DNA of 64,000 nucleotides, from positions 1 to 64,000 of the forward strand of contig CAWADU010000003.1 in NCBI GenBank assembly GCA_963781025.1, written 5' to 3'. This document shows, in pieces, positions 32,874-39,882 of this stretch. The stretch's first letter is position 1; each line of letters opens with the position of its first letter. Below the pieces are notes generated by a model that did not search any database, was not told the origin of the DNA, and was given only the letters and a program-made list of their open reading frames with translations. The stretch is from Tardibacter sp963781025 (GTDB taxonomy: Bacteria > Pseudomonadota > Alphaproteobacteria > Sphingomonadales > Sphingomonadaceae). The position numbers and the translations under genes were made by a program.

Positions 32874-33892
32874 TGCACCAGGAGGCTTCCGCGCTTGGAC
32901 GCGACGTCAGCCCAGACCGCGCCGATGATGATCGCCCAGGTGACGATCCACTGGACGTAATAGGGCAGCCCAAGCAGCAGCAGCGCGTTCTGGATCAGGG
33001 CAAGCATCAATATGCCCGCGATCGAACGGCCAATCCCGCCCGAGCCGCCAAGCAGGCTGGTTCCGCCCAGGATGATCCCCGCCATCACGAATATCTCGAA
33101 GTCGTTGCCTGAATCCGGCTGGGCGGCCATTACGCGCGAAGCGAAGATAACCGCCGCCAGCCCGGTAAGTCCACCGGCGAGAACATAAGCGCTCCAGATG
33201 ACGGCCTTCGTATTGATGCCCGAATAAGCGCTCGCTGTTTCATTGCCACCGACCGCATAGATTTTCCGGCCCCAGACGGTCCGGCTCAGCAGGAAATGCG
33301 CGGCGAGGGCGAGACATGCGAGGATGATCACCGGCACGGGAACCCCGAGAACGAGGCCTCGGCCAAGTATCGAGAACCACCCGGTATCGGGTGCGTTGAT
33401 AAACGCATTCTGGCCGTTCATCTGCACAAGCAACACGCCTTGCAGCAGCGACATCATTCCCAGTGTCGCGACCAGCGAGTTGAGACGCAGGCGCGCAACG
33501 AGGAATCCATTGCACCACCCGGTCGCCATGCCCGCCGCCAATGCGCAGCCGATCGCGGCCGCAGGCCCATAATGGTCATGCGCCTCAACCGCTATGACGG
33601 CGCACAGCGACAGCAACGATCCGACCGACAAGTCCAGCCTTCCGGCGATCACGACAAAGGTGACGCCAATGGCGATCACGCCCAGCACGGCGCTTTGGCG
33701 CAGCACTTCCACCAGGTTCGCCATCGTGGCGAAGCCGGGGATGGTCGCTGCAAGCGCCACTGCCAACCCTAGCGGGATTATCAGCGCGATCTTCCCTGCC
33801 GTGCGTCGTGAAAACAGATTCCAGGACGCGCCATCCCCCCCTGCCAAAGAGGCGGGGTCCAGGGATTTGGAAGGATTGTGATCCATCTTCAT
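32870..33892 (-). CDS. sugar ABC transporter permease 1
   Basis: 340 residues from ATG 33892, which overlaps the amidohydrolase stop by one base; a longer open frame upstream is antiparallel noise within that gene. Membrane segments include ALIIPLGLAVALAATIPGF, VIAIGVTFVVIAGRLDLSVGSLLSLCAVIA and the ATPase-contact loop AVGGNETASAYSGINTKAVIWSAYVLAGGLTGLAAVIFAS. RbsC family. Its stop overlaps the start of permease 2 by four bases. It pairs with permease 2 and the double ATPase to import a sugar. Confidence 0.92.
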   Translation of the reverse strand: MKMDHNPSKSLDPASLAGGDGASWNLFSRRTAGKIALIIPLGLAVALAATIPGFATMANLVEVLRQSAVLGVIAIGVTFVVIAGRLDLSVGSLLSLCAVIAVEAHDHYGPAAAIGCALAAGMATGWCNGFLVARLRLNSLVATLGMMSLLQGVLLVQMNGQNAFINAPDTGWFSILGRGLVLGVPVPVIILACLALAAHFLLSRTVWGRKIYAVGGNETASAYSGINTKAVIWSAYVLAGGLTGLAAVIFASRVMAAQPDSGNDFEIFVMAGIILGGTSLLGGSGGIGRSIAGILMLALIQNALLLLGLPYYVQWIVTWAIIIGAVWADVASKRGSLLVQ

Positions 33893-34743
33893 CAGAGGCG
33901 GTAGAACCGCTCCGCGGTCCCGCGATAGATTTGCCGAAGCTCCGCCGGCGACAGGTCCGCCAGCGCCCAGTCGACGACCTCGACCCAACGCGGATAGGCG
34001 ATGGCCTGGGTTGCGACGGGCCAGTCTCCGCCGAACATCAGCCGGGCGGGTCCAAAGGCTTCGAGCGCGGCCATGATGAAAGGTTTCATCTGGTCCGGCG
34101 TCCAACCGGTCCAGTCGGCCTCGGTCGCGAGCCCGGAAATCTTGCAGACGACGTTCTCACGTTGCGCCAGTTCGTTCAGCTGGCTGCGCCACGGTTCAAG
34201 CCTGCCCTCGCGGACACAAGGCTTTCCGTGATGATCGAGAACCATTGGCACCGATGGGCAAAGATCGGCCAGCCGTATGACATTTTCCATGTGGCGATCG
34301 TCGATACAGATGTCGAAGCTCAACCCGTACGACGCCAGCGACCGGACGCCGGCGACGAAACCCGGACGGAGGCAATAGTCCAGGTCGGGTTCGAACTGGA
34401 TGATGCGCCGGATACCGCGCAGCAGGCCGAACTCGCAGAGCCGCTCGATGTGGGGGCGCGCCGCTTCGCCAAGTTCCAGCGGCGCCCATGGCACCATTGC
34501 CTTGAGACGCGGATCGACCTGCGCCTGCTCGGCAACCCACCGGGCTTCATCCAGATATTGGGAGGGATCGGCCTCGCATTGAAGAAAGACCATCGCTTCG
34601 ACATCGACTGACCCGCAGGCCTGCCGATAGTCGGTCAGCGAAAAGCTCCGGTTGAGATGCGCGTTCCCGTCCAGCCAGGGATACCGCAGGCGGTCCAGGT
34701 CCCAGATATGAAGGTGGCTGTCGATGATTGGAAAGGCAGGCAT
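33892..34743 (-). CDS. amidohydrolase-family lactonase (COG3618; L-fucono/rhamnono-lactonase-like)
   Basis: 283 residues from ATG 34743. The metal-dependent amidohydrolase core starts DSHLHIWDLDRLRYPWLD with the HxH pair and continues VFLQCEADPSQYLDEARWVA, GIRRIIQFEPD, VPMVLDHHGKP and RLMFGGDWPVA with the final Asp. This is the PF04909 subfamily that includes L-rhamnono-gamma-lactonase and L-fuconolactonase, ring-opening enzymes of non-phosphorylative deoxysugar oxidation. The exact sugar lactone is inferred from the cluster. Gene lies between the GntR regulator and permease 1. Confidence 0.85.
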   Translation of the reverse strand: MPAFPIIDSHLHIWDLDRLRYPWLDGNAHLNRSFSLTDYRQACGSVDVEAMVFLQCEADPSQYLDEARWVAEQAQVDPRLKAMVPWAPLELGEAARPHIERLCEFGLLRGIRRIIQFEPDLDYCLRPGFVAGVRSLASYGLSFDICIDDRHMENVIRLADLCPSVPMVLDHHGKPCVREGRLEPWRSQLNELAQRENVVCKISGLATEADWTGWTPDQMKPFIMAALEAFGPARLMFGGDWPVATQAIAYPRWVEVVDWALADLSPAELRQIYRGTAERFYRL

Positions 34744-34753
34744 CGATCTACGC

Positions 34754-35488
34754 TCAGTCCACAAGCTTGTTTTGGCTAAAAATATGTTCGCCCGCGCTGC
34801 AAATGTCGGCGGACAGCGCCTCTCGCGCTTCCTTCGGATCATGCATGGCCAATGCATTGACGAGGCGGGCATGATGTTCGCACGGCACGCGATTGGCGAT
34901 GCGCTGTGATCCGTGCCGAACGTCGAGGTTGAGCACGGGTCCGATCCGCGTCCACAGCCCCTCTATGATCTGAAGCAGATAGGGCATCCGTGCCGCACGG
35001 TAAGCGGTGAAGTGCAGGTTCTTGTTCAGCAGGATAAGCTTGCCGGGAACGGGCCGCGGACGGTCGCACTCCTTGTCGAAATCAGCAGCATACCGCTGCA
35101 TATCCTTCAGTTCCGCAGGGGTGATCCGGAGCGCGGCCGCCTCGACCGCCATGCCTTCGAGCTTTATGCGGATGTCACGAAGCTCCTGAAAGCCGGAGCG
35201 GCTCATGATCGGCACCCGAAACGCCCTGTTTGGCAGGAGTTCGATCGCCTGATCGACCATGAGCTGCCGCAACGCATCGCGCACGGGCATCAGGCTCGTG
35301 CCCAGTGCCGCCGCAAGGGGACGCAACGTCAGCTTCTCACCCGGCGCAAATTCGCCGCCGATCAGCATCTCGCGCAGATCCCGATAGACCTTTTCGCCCA
35401 GCGTTTCATGCTCGATCGGCACAATCGCGCTGAGCCCGCCCATCAACTCGCCCTGCGCCGGCGACTTTGATTTGGGCTTGATCGTCAC
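34754..35488 (-). CDS. GntR-family regulator with FCD domain
   Basis: 244 residues from GTG 35488, which overlaps the SDR stop (GTGA); an internal ATG at 35443 is an alternative. The N-terminal winged helix-turn-helix is EKVYRDLREMLIGGEFAPGEKLTLRPLAAALGTSLMPVRDALRQL. The C-terminal FCD effector domain has KLEGMAVEAAALR, NKNLHFTAYRAARMPYLLQIIEGLW and CEHHARLVNALAMHDP with His residues that typically bind a metal and a sugar-acid ligand. It likely represses its own operon and responds to an aldonate. Its probable operators are two copies of TGTTATCACA in front of the operon. Confidence 0.88.
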   Translation of the reverse strand: MTIKPKSKSPAQGELMGGLSAIVPIEHETLGEKVYRDLREMLIGGEFAPGEKLTLRPLAAALGTSLMPVRDALRQLMVDQAIELLPNRAFRVPIMSRSGFQELRDIRIKLEGMAVEAAALRITPAELKDMQRYAADFDKECDRPRPVPGKLILLNKNLHFTAYRAARMPYLLQIIEGLWTRIGPVLNLDVRHGSQRIANRVPCEHHARLVNALAMHDPKEAREALSADICSAGEHIFSQNKLVD

Positions 35489-36258
35489 GCGCCTTCCGTT
35501 CCCGTCCGGAAGTCGAACCCGGTTGTGAGGCCGCCGTCCACTACAATCTGCGCACCCGTTATCCCCGATGCGGCATCGGAAACAAGGAATGCGATCATCG
35601 CAGCAATTTCTTCCGGTTCCAGCAGACGTCCTATGGGGTTGCGCTGTTCCCGGGCAGCCAGGAACCGGGCAGGGTCGCTTGCCGATTCCAGGTGCCGCCG
35701 GAAAAAGGGCGTATCGGTGACGCCCGGGCAGACGCAATTCGCGCGGATGCCCTCGCGAGCATGGTCGAGAGCAAGCGCCCGCGTGAACTGGGAGATCGCA
35801 CCCTTCGACGTGCAATAAGAAATCAGGCCTTGCTCGACCATGTAGGAGTCTATGCTGCCAACCGTCACGATCGCACCGCGCCGACGTTCGATCATAGCGG
35901 GAAGGAGCGCGCGAACGGGCGCGAGCAGGCCGCGAAGATTCACATCAAATGTGCGCGACCAGGCCTCATCGGAAAGCTCCAGCACATTGCCGACGGCGAG
36001 AAAAGCCGCCGCCGTGACGAGCGCCGATACATTCCATCCATTTTGAGAAATCAGGGCGTTTACACGGTCCCAGGTATCGGCTGCCGCCACATCGCCAACA
36101 ACCCAGCCGTCGCTCTCGCCCTCCGGCGCGTCGGCAAGGTCAACGCCGATGACCTTCAGGCCGCTTGCCCGGATGCGCTTCAGACTGGCCAGGCCGATAC
36201 CCGAGGCCGCCCCGGTGATGACTGCCGCATCCTGGTTATGCCGCGTTTCGCTTGCCAT
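35485..36258 (-). CDS. SDR-family dehydrogenase (second of two)
   Basis: 257 residues. Rossmann motif ITGAASGIGLASLKRI (TGxxxGxG), Asp in VDLADAP suggesting NAD preference, the catalytic Ser in TVGSIDSYMVEQG and YxxxK in SYCTSKGAI. C-terminus AQIVVDGGLTTGF is usual. It lies between the sugar-binding lipoprotein and the GntR gene. In sphingomonad and related rhamnose/fucose routes, such SDRs act either on the sugar itself or on the 2-keto-3-deoxy acid; which applies is unknown. Stop overlaps GntR start by four bases. Confidence 0.86.
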   Translation of the reverse strand: MASETRHNQDAAVITGAASGIGLASLKRIRASGLKVIGVDLADAPEGESDGWVVGDVAAADTWDRVNALISQNGWNVSALVTAAAFLAVGNVLELSDEAWSRTFDVNLRGLLAPVRALLPAMIERRRGAIVTVGSIDSYMVEQGLISYCTSKGAISQFTRALALDHAREGIRANCVCPGVTDTPFFRRHLESASDPARFLAAREQRNPIGRLLEPEEIAAMIAFLVSDAASGITGAQIVVDGGLTTGFDFRTGTEGA

Positions 36259-37287
36259 CTAGAATATCGGCCTTTCAACGCTGCCAATGTTGTCGCGCGT
36301 GACCACCGGCGTGGTCAAAAAATTCTTGCGCGGGACTGGCCGTTTTTCCGCCAGAAGGACCGCCGTCTTAAGCGCGGCGCGGGCATCCTCCACCGGGGAC
36401 TGCACGACCGAGCCGTTATATTCGCCCGCCTTGACGGCGTCGTAAGCCGCAGCGGTGAAAGTCGGATCGGTGAAGACCAGTTGTTTAGACAGCTTTCCGG
36501 CGGCGCGCGCCGCCTTGGCGGCTGCAAGCGCACCGATTCCAGAGTTGGAGTCGGCGGAATATACGGCGTCGATCTGGTCGCCGAAGCGCGTAATGTAATT
36601 CTCCATGAGCGACTGCGACTTTTCGCGAGACCAGTTGGCTGGCTGCTGATCGAGTATTCGAATGCCTGGCTGGCGCTTCATGACATCGAGGAAGCCCCGC
36701 ACCCTTAGTTCGGAAGCGGTATAGCCCGGCGTGCCGTTTATCATCACGACATTTCCCTTGCCGCCCAGCGCCTTGACCATCATCTCGGCCGCAAGCTGCG
36801 CCTGGGCATAGTCGTTCGGCCCGGAGAAACTCTTCGTATAGGCATCGCCCGAAGGATCGATCTGCGAATTGGCGATAATCACGGGAATGCCGGCATTCGC
36901 TGCCTGCCGCACGGCGGGGACAACCGCCTTCGCATTGACCGGCCAGACGACGAGCACATCCACTTGCTGCGCAATCAGATCAAGCACCTGGTCGGCCTGT
37001 CTGGCAGGGTCTGCCTGGGCATCGAGAACGATGGCGTCGACGCCGAGTTCATCGGCATATTTGTCGAAGGTGTCGACAAATGTCGCGGTATAGCCGTTCA
37101 CCCCGGCACCGATGCTGGCGAACCCGACCCTGACGTGGTTGAGCGGTTTCTCAAGCGGAGGCTTGAGCCAGGCGGGCAGGGGCTTTGCCTGCTTGTTCGC
37201 ATCCCCGCAGGCGCTCAGTCCCAGCATGAGGAAAACGCCCATGAACGCGAGGGCCGGATTCCGCCAGCGCATACCGATGTTCCTCAT
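36259..37287 (-). CDS. sugar-binding lipoprotein of an ABC transporter (periplasmic-binding protein type 1)
   Basis: 342 residues. The signal ends in the lipobox LSACG, so the protein is membrane anchored rather than free. The mature protein is of the RbsB/ChvE type: HVRVGFASIGAGVNGYTATFVDTF, ADPARQADQVLDLIAQQVDVLVVWPVNAKAV, GIPVIIANSQIDP, GGKGNVVMINGTPGYTASELRVRGFLD and VYSADSNSGIGALAAAKAARAAGK. It feeds the two permeases and ATPase downstream. The stop is contiguous with the next start. A lipidated binding protein is less usual in a Gram-negative, but seen. Confidence 0.9.
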   Translation of the reverse strand: MRNIGMRWRNPALAFMGVFLMLGLSACGDANKQAKPLPAWLKPPLEKPLNHVRVGFASIGAGVNGYTATFVDTFDKYADELGVDAIVLDAQADPARQADQVLDLIAQQVDVLVVWPVNAKAVVPAVRQAANAGIPVIIANSQIDPSGDAYTKSFSGPNDYAQAQLAAEMMVKALGGKGNVVMINGTPGYTASELRVRGFLDVMKRQPGIRILDQQPANWSREKSQSLMENYITRFGDQIDAVYSADSNSGIGALAAAKAARAAGKLSKQLVFTDPTFTAAAYDAVKAGEYNGSVVQSPVEDARAALKTAVLLAEKRPVPRKNFLTTPVVTRDNIGSVERPIF

Positions 37288-38069
37288 ATCGTTCGTCCTG
37301 GTTCGGGCACCGTGACGGTCATGCCTCCGTCCAGCAAAAGCGTCTGGCCGGTCACATAGGCGCCCGCGCGCGATGCGAAGAATACGATAACGCCTCCCAG
37401 CTCGTCCGGCTCGGCCCAGCGCCGCAGCGGTGTCCGAGCGGTCACGGAATCGTGGAAAGCCTTGTCCTTCACGATCTCCTCATTCATTTCCGTGTAGAAA
37501 TAGCCTGGGGCAATTGCGTTGACTGTCACGCCCTGTGGTCCGAACTCGGCCGCGAGCGATTTTGTCAAACCTACGACACCGTGCTTTGCGGCGACATATG
37601 TTGCCTGCCCAGCGCGTCCGATATGCCCCATGATCGAGGAGAGATTGATGATCCTCCCGAAGCCTTCCTTCTGCATCAAGGGGGCAACAGCTCGGGACAT
37701 CGCCAGCATCGAGACAAGGTTTACATCCAGGACACGGCGAAAATCCGCCGAGGTCGTGTCCGCGACGGGCTTGCGCAGGATGATCCCGGCGTTGTTGATC
37801 AGAATGTCGATCCGGCCGTGCCGCTCGTGAATTTTGTCCACCACTGCCGCGATGGCGGCCTCGTCCGTCACGTCGAGCCGCATCGACTCCGCGGCCCAGC
37901 CCTTGGAATTGAGGTCCGCCTGTTGACGTTGGAGCCCCTCTTCGTCGAGGTCAGTCAGGATCACTGACGCACCAGCGGCGGCGAGCGCTCTTGCGGCCGC
38001 CGCACCAAGCCCGCGCGCCGCGCCCGTCACGAGCGCTATCCGGCCCGAAAGGTCAAACATTCCGTTCAC
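37284..38069 (-). CDS. SDR-family dehydrogenase (first of two)
   Basis: 261 residues. Cofactor motif VTGAARGLGAAAARALAAAG, Asp-Leu-Asp after beta-2 (ILTDLDEEG) favouring NAD, NNAG motif, catalytic Ser in NLSSIMGHIGRAGQAT and YVAAK. The tail GQTLLLDGGMTVTVPEPGR is normal. It resembles gluconate/idonate 5-dehydrogenase and other sugar (sugar acid) dehydrogenases. It is the second gene of the operon and overlaps the upstream VOC stop by 4 bases. Oxidation of the imported sugar or of a keto-acid are both possible. Confidence 0.87.
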   Translation of the reverse strand: MNGMFDLSGRIALVTGAARGLGAAAARALAAAGASVILTDLDEEGLQRQQADLNSKGWAAESMRLDVTDEAAIAAVVDKIHERHGRIDILINNAGIILRKPVADTTSADFRRVLDVNLVSMLAMSRAVAPLMQKEGFGRIINLSSIMGHIGRAGQATYVAAKHGVVGLTKSLAAEFGPQGVTVNAIAPGYFYTEMNEEIVKDKAFHDSVTARTPLRRWAEPDELGGVIVFFASRAGAYVTGQTLLLDGGMTVTVPEPGRTI

Positions 38070-38572
38070 GCGGCAGTCGTTTCAGTTGAGATGCCGGCTT
38101 CCGCCAAACGCCATGCCGGCGGCTGCAGCATTTCCAATGTGAAATCGTCGGGATCGCGCAAATAGCAGCTCCAGCCGCCCTCGTTGATTCCCGCCGTGAT
38201 CGCAACAGGCTCGGAAACGAAGACGACCCCCGCATCGACGAGGCGGCGATAGTCGCCCCACGCGTCGGTCGTTGCAAATGCGAAATGCGCAGCCCCGATG
38301 TTGCATGGCGTGGTGTCGAGCTTCACGCCGCGGGGTTCAAGATACTCCATCAACTCGATGACATGTCCCGATATACCCGCCGGAATGCCCGGAATTTTAA
38401 GCAGGACCGCCTTCAGCCTGGCGCCGGGAATACCGACCAGCTTTCGCGTATAGTCGTTGTCCTGGATCTGCGTATGAACGTGCTCCAGGCCAAGCAGCCC
38501 GACATAAAACGCCAGCGACCGATCCATGTCCTCGACGGTCCAAGACGCGTGCCACATTCCACAGATTGACAT
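38066..38572 (-). CDS. VOC-superfamily protein with intact metal site, first gene of the sugar operon
   Basis: 168 residues. Two beta-alpha-beta-beta-beta modules of the glyoxalase/dioxygenase fold. The four expected metal ligands are visible: His8 (MWHASWTVEDMD), Glu73 (HVIELMEY), His96 (GAAHFAFATTD) and Glu147 (DDFTLEMLQ). The LRDPDDFTLEM C-terminus is typical. The metal site suggests isomerase, epimerase or lyase chemistry, but the substrate is not clear. It is the first gene transcribed from a promoter with two TGTTATCACA repeats. A sugar acid or keto-deoxy-acid is an inferred substrate. Confidence 0.82.
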   Translation of the reverse strand: MSICGMWHASWTVEDMDRSLAFYVGLLGLEHVHTQIQDNDYTRKLVGIPGARLKAVLLKIPGIPAGISGHVIELMEYLEPRGVKLDTTPCNIGAAHFAFATTDAWGDYRRLVDAGVVFVSEPVAITAGINEGGWSCYLRDPDDFTLEMLQPPAWRLAEAGISTETTAA

Positions 38573-38660
38573 ACCGGCGTTCCTTTGGCCGCCTTCAACT
38601 CAAGGGGGCCTTCAATGCGCTGATCCGATACCGGGGCCACCGATCGCCAGTCAAGTTATC

Positions 38661-38721
38661 TGTTATCACATAAAACATATGGCGGGCAGACCAAGTTGGC
38701 AGCAGAGCATTTGTTATCACA
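38661..38721. promoter_or_regulatory. two TGTTATCACA repeats, candidate GntR operators
   Basis: Identical 10-base words TGTTATCACA at 38661–38670 and 38712–38721, the same orientation, 51 bases apart (about five helical turns). Each has TGT and ACA ends, as in operator half-palindromes of GntR/FCD regulators. They lie 88–149 bases upstream of the VOC gene and between it and the divergent GH106 remnant, so they could control both. Two sites on one helix face allow looping. Binding is inference. Confidence 0.6.
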
Positions 38722-38731
38722 GTTAAGGCCC

Positions 38732-39033
38732 ATGGCAAGCACTGAGCAGCTGCGACCGTACCCGCCGGAACCCGCTATTTTTCTCACGTTTCGGCAAAGG
38801 AACGCCGTCAAAAATTTGGGCAAAAGAAACAAGGGATGGATCGGTACCGCAAGGGCGCTGGCTATGGGCGCGCTTTTGGTGTCGACGTGTTTGCCGGCGC
38901 CGGTGCGGGCGGACGATCTGCTCGCTGGTTTCAAGGCGCCGCCCGAGGCGGCCAAGCCGCGCCGCCTGGCGGCACTCGATGAACGGCAACGTCACCAAGG
39001 AGGGCATCACCGCCGATCTTGAGTGGATGCACC
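38732..39033 (+). pseudogene. 5' fragment of a GH106 alpha-L-rhamnosidase-like gene
   Basis: A start ATG at 38732 leads to a signal sequence (ARALAMGALLVSTCLPAPVRADD), then DLLAGFKAPPEAAKPR, the start of the mature GH106 enzyme. A frame change around 38957–38963 is needed to read on as RHSMNGNVTKEGITADLEWMH, corresponding to the family's conserved first Trp–His–Trp–Met motif, here degraded to Arg–His–Ser–Met. After residue about 100 all similarity stops, although such enzymes run to about 1,000 residues. I read this as a decayed remnant with both a frameshift and substitutions, unlike the clean single-base indels elsewhere. It fits a rhamnose-related locus. Confidence 0.6.
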
Positions 39034-39660
39034 CGAATATGTGCATGGTGGAGACAACGAGCATATCAAGCGCGAGGAATGATCCTCGCCTCGCCTCGTT
39101 CGATATTTTGATTTTCGGTACATGATGCGGGGCGGAAAGCGCCACGTCAGCTTTCATATCCCTAAGGGGCAATAATCAAAAAGCGTGCCGTTCAATGCAT
39201 GCCAAGGCCTCCAGATAGACATTCGCCGCAGCCGGATGGGTTGGCCGTTCCTTGGCTTTCACCTCGTAGGGGTTGTGCCGCTGCTCGTTAGTCACGAAGT
39301 GCTCATCCTGCCCTTGGCGGTTACTTGAAACATGCCTTGCCTTCGACTTGCGCACTGGGCAGGCCGCAAAAAAATGCATGGCTGACCTTTTCCCTCTAGC
39401 GTTCATCTGTAATAGCGGATATCGCCTTTCCAATTCCGGATGTGTCGGCGATGGGGACAATGTTGGCGGCGGAGTTGGACTCACTCGGATCATGCCCGAG
39501 CAAGCTTGCCGCCTGAAGTTGTCTAGCGACTTGAGTCGTGAACGTGACCAAGTCGTCATGAGCCCTGCGGCTCCATCTTCGAACGCGTCGCAAGGATGAC
39601 GATCGTCTGGTAGCCGGTGTATGTGCTGACCAGTATAGCGTGTAATTTACAGTATCGAAT

Positions 39661-39681
39661 GGAAGTCAATTCATGACTTCC
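39661..39681. repeat. inverted repeat GGAAGTCA-N5-TGACTTCC
   Basis: Perfect 8-base arms with a 5-base centre (ATTCA). It lies about 200 bases upstream of the TonB receptor start in AT-rich DNA. A regulator binding site or a small hairpin are both possible; no T-run follows. Confidence 0.55.
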
Positions 39682-39821
39682 AAATGTATCGTTATATAAA
39701 TTCCATAAAATATGGTCAGTCTGGAAGCGCCCGCGAAAATATAAATAAAAATGACACATTAGCTATTTTTATATTGACTCGAATCACTACCGTTGTGACG
39801 ATACCGAAAATCAAAAATAAA

Positions 39822-39837
39822 ACCGGATATATCCGGT
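39822..39837. promoter_or_regulatory. perfect 16-base palindrome ACCGGATATATCCGGT upstream of the TonB receptor
   Basis: Perfect palindrome at 39822–39837, 46 bases before the ATG of the receptor, with a TTGACT box at 39774–39779 upstream and the AGGAGGGG ribosome site at 39865–39872 below. Its place at or just after the promoter suits a repressor operator. The cognate protein is unknown; it does not resemble the TGTTATCACA sites of the divergent sugar operon. Confidence 0.55.
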
Positions 39838-39882
39838 ACGCACGCTAACGTGTTTGGGGATTTTAGGAGGGGATATCTAAAT

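Larger units (their letters stand above)
39034..39882. other. AT-rich stretch without a recognisable gene
   Basis: About 850 bases between the GH106 remnant and the TonB receptor. It is visibly AT-richer than the flanks. A short frame at 39123–39175 ends MMRGGKRHVSFHIPKGQ and could be the tail of a lost gene. A 127-codon minus-strand frame at 39176–39559 has no family features I recognise and is not called. Two inverted repeats lie at 39661–39681 and 39822–39837 and are listed separately. It looks like scar tissue from deletion and insertion. Confidence 0.5.

Noticed and set aside
39176..39559. 127-codon minus-strand frame in the AT-rich gap
   Set aside because: No domain, no signal peptide, no ribosome binding site that I would trust, and sits in scar-like DNA.
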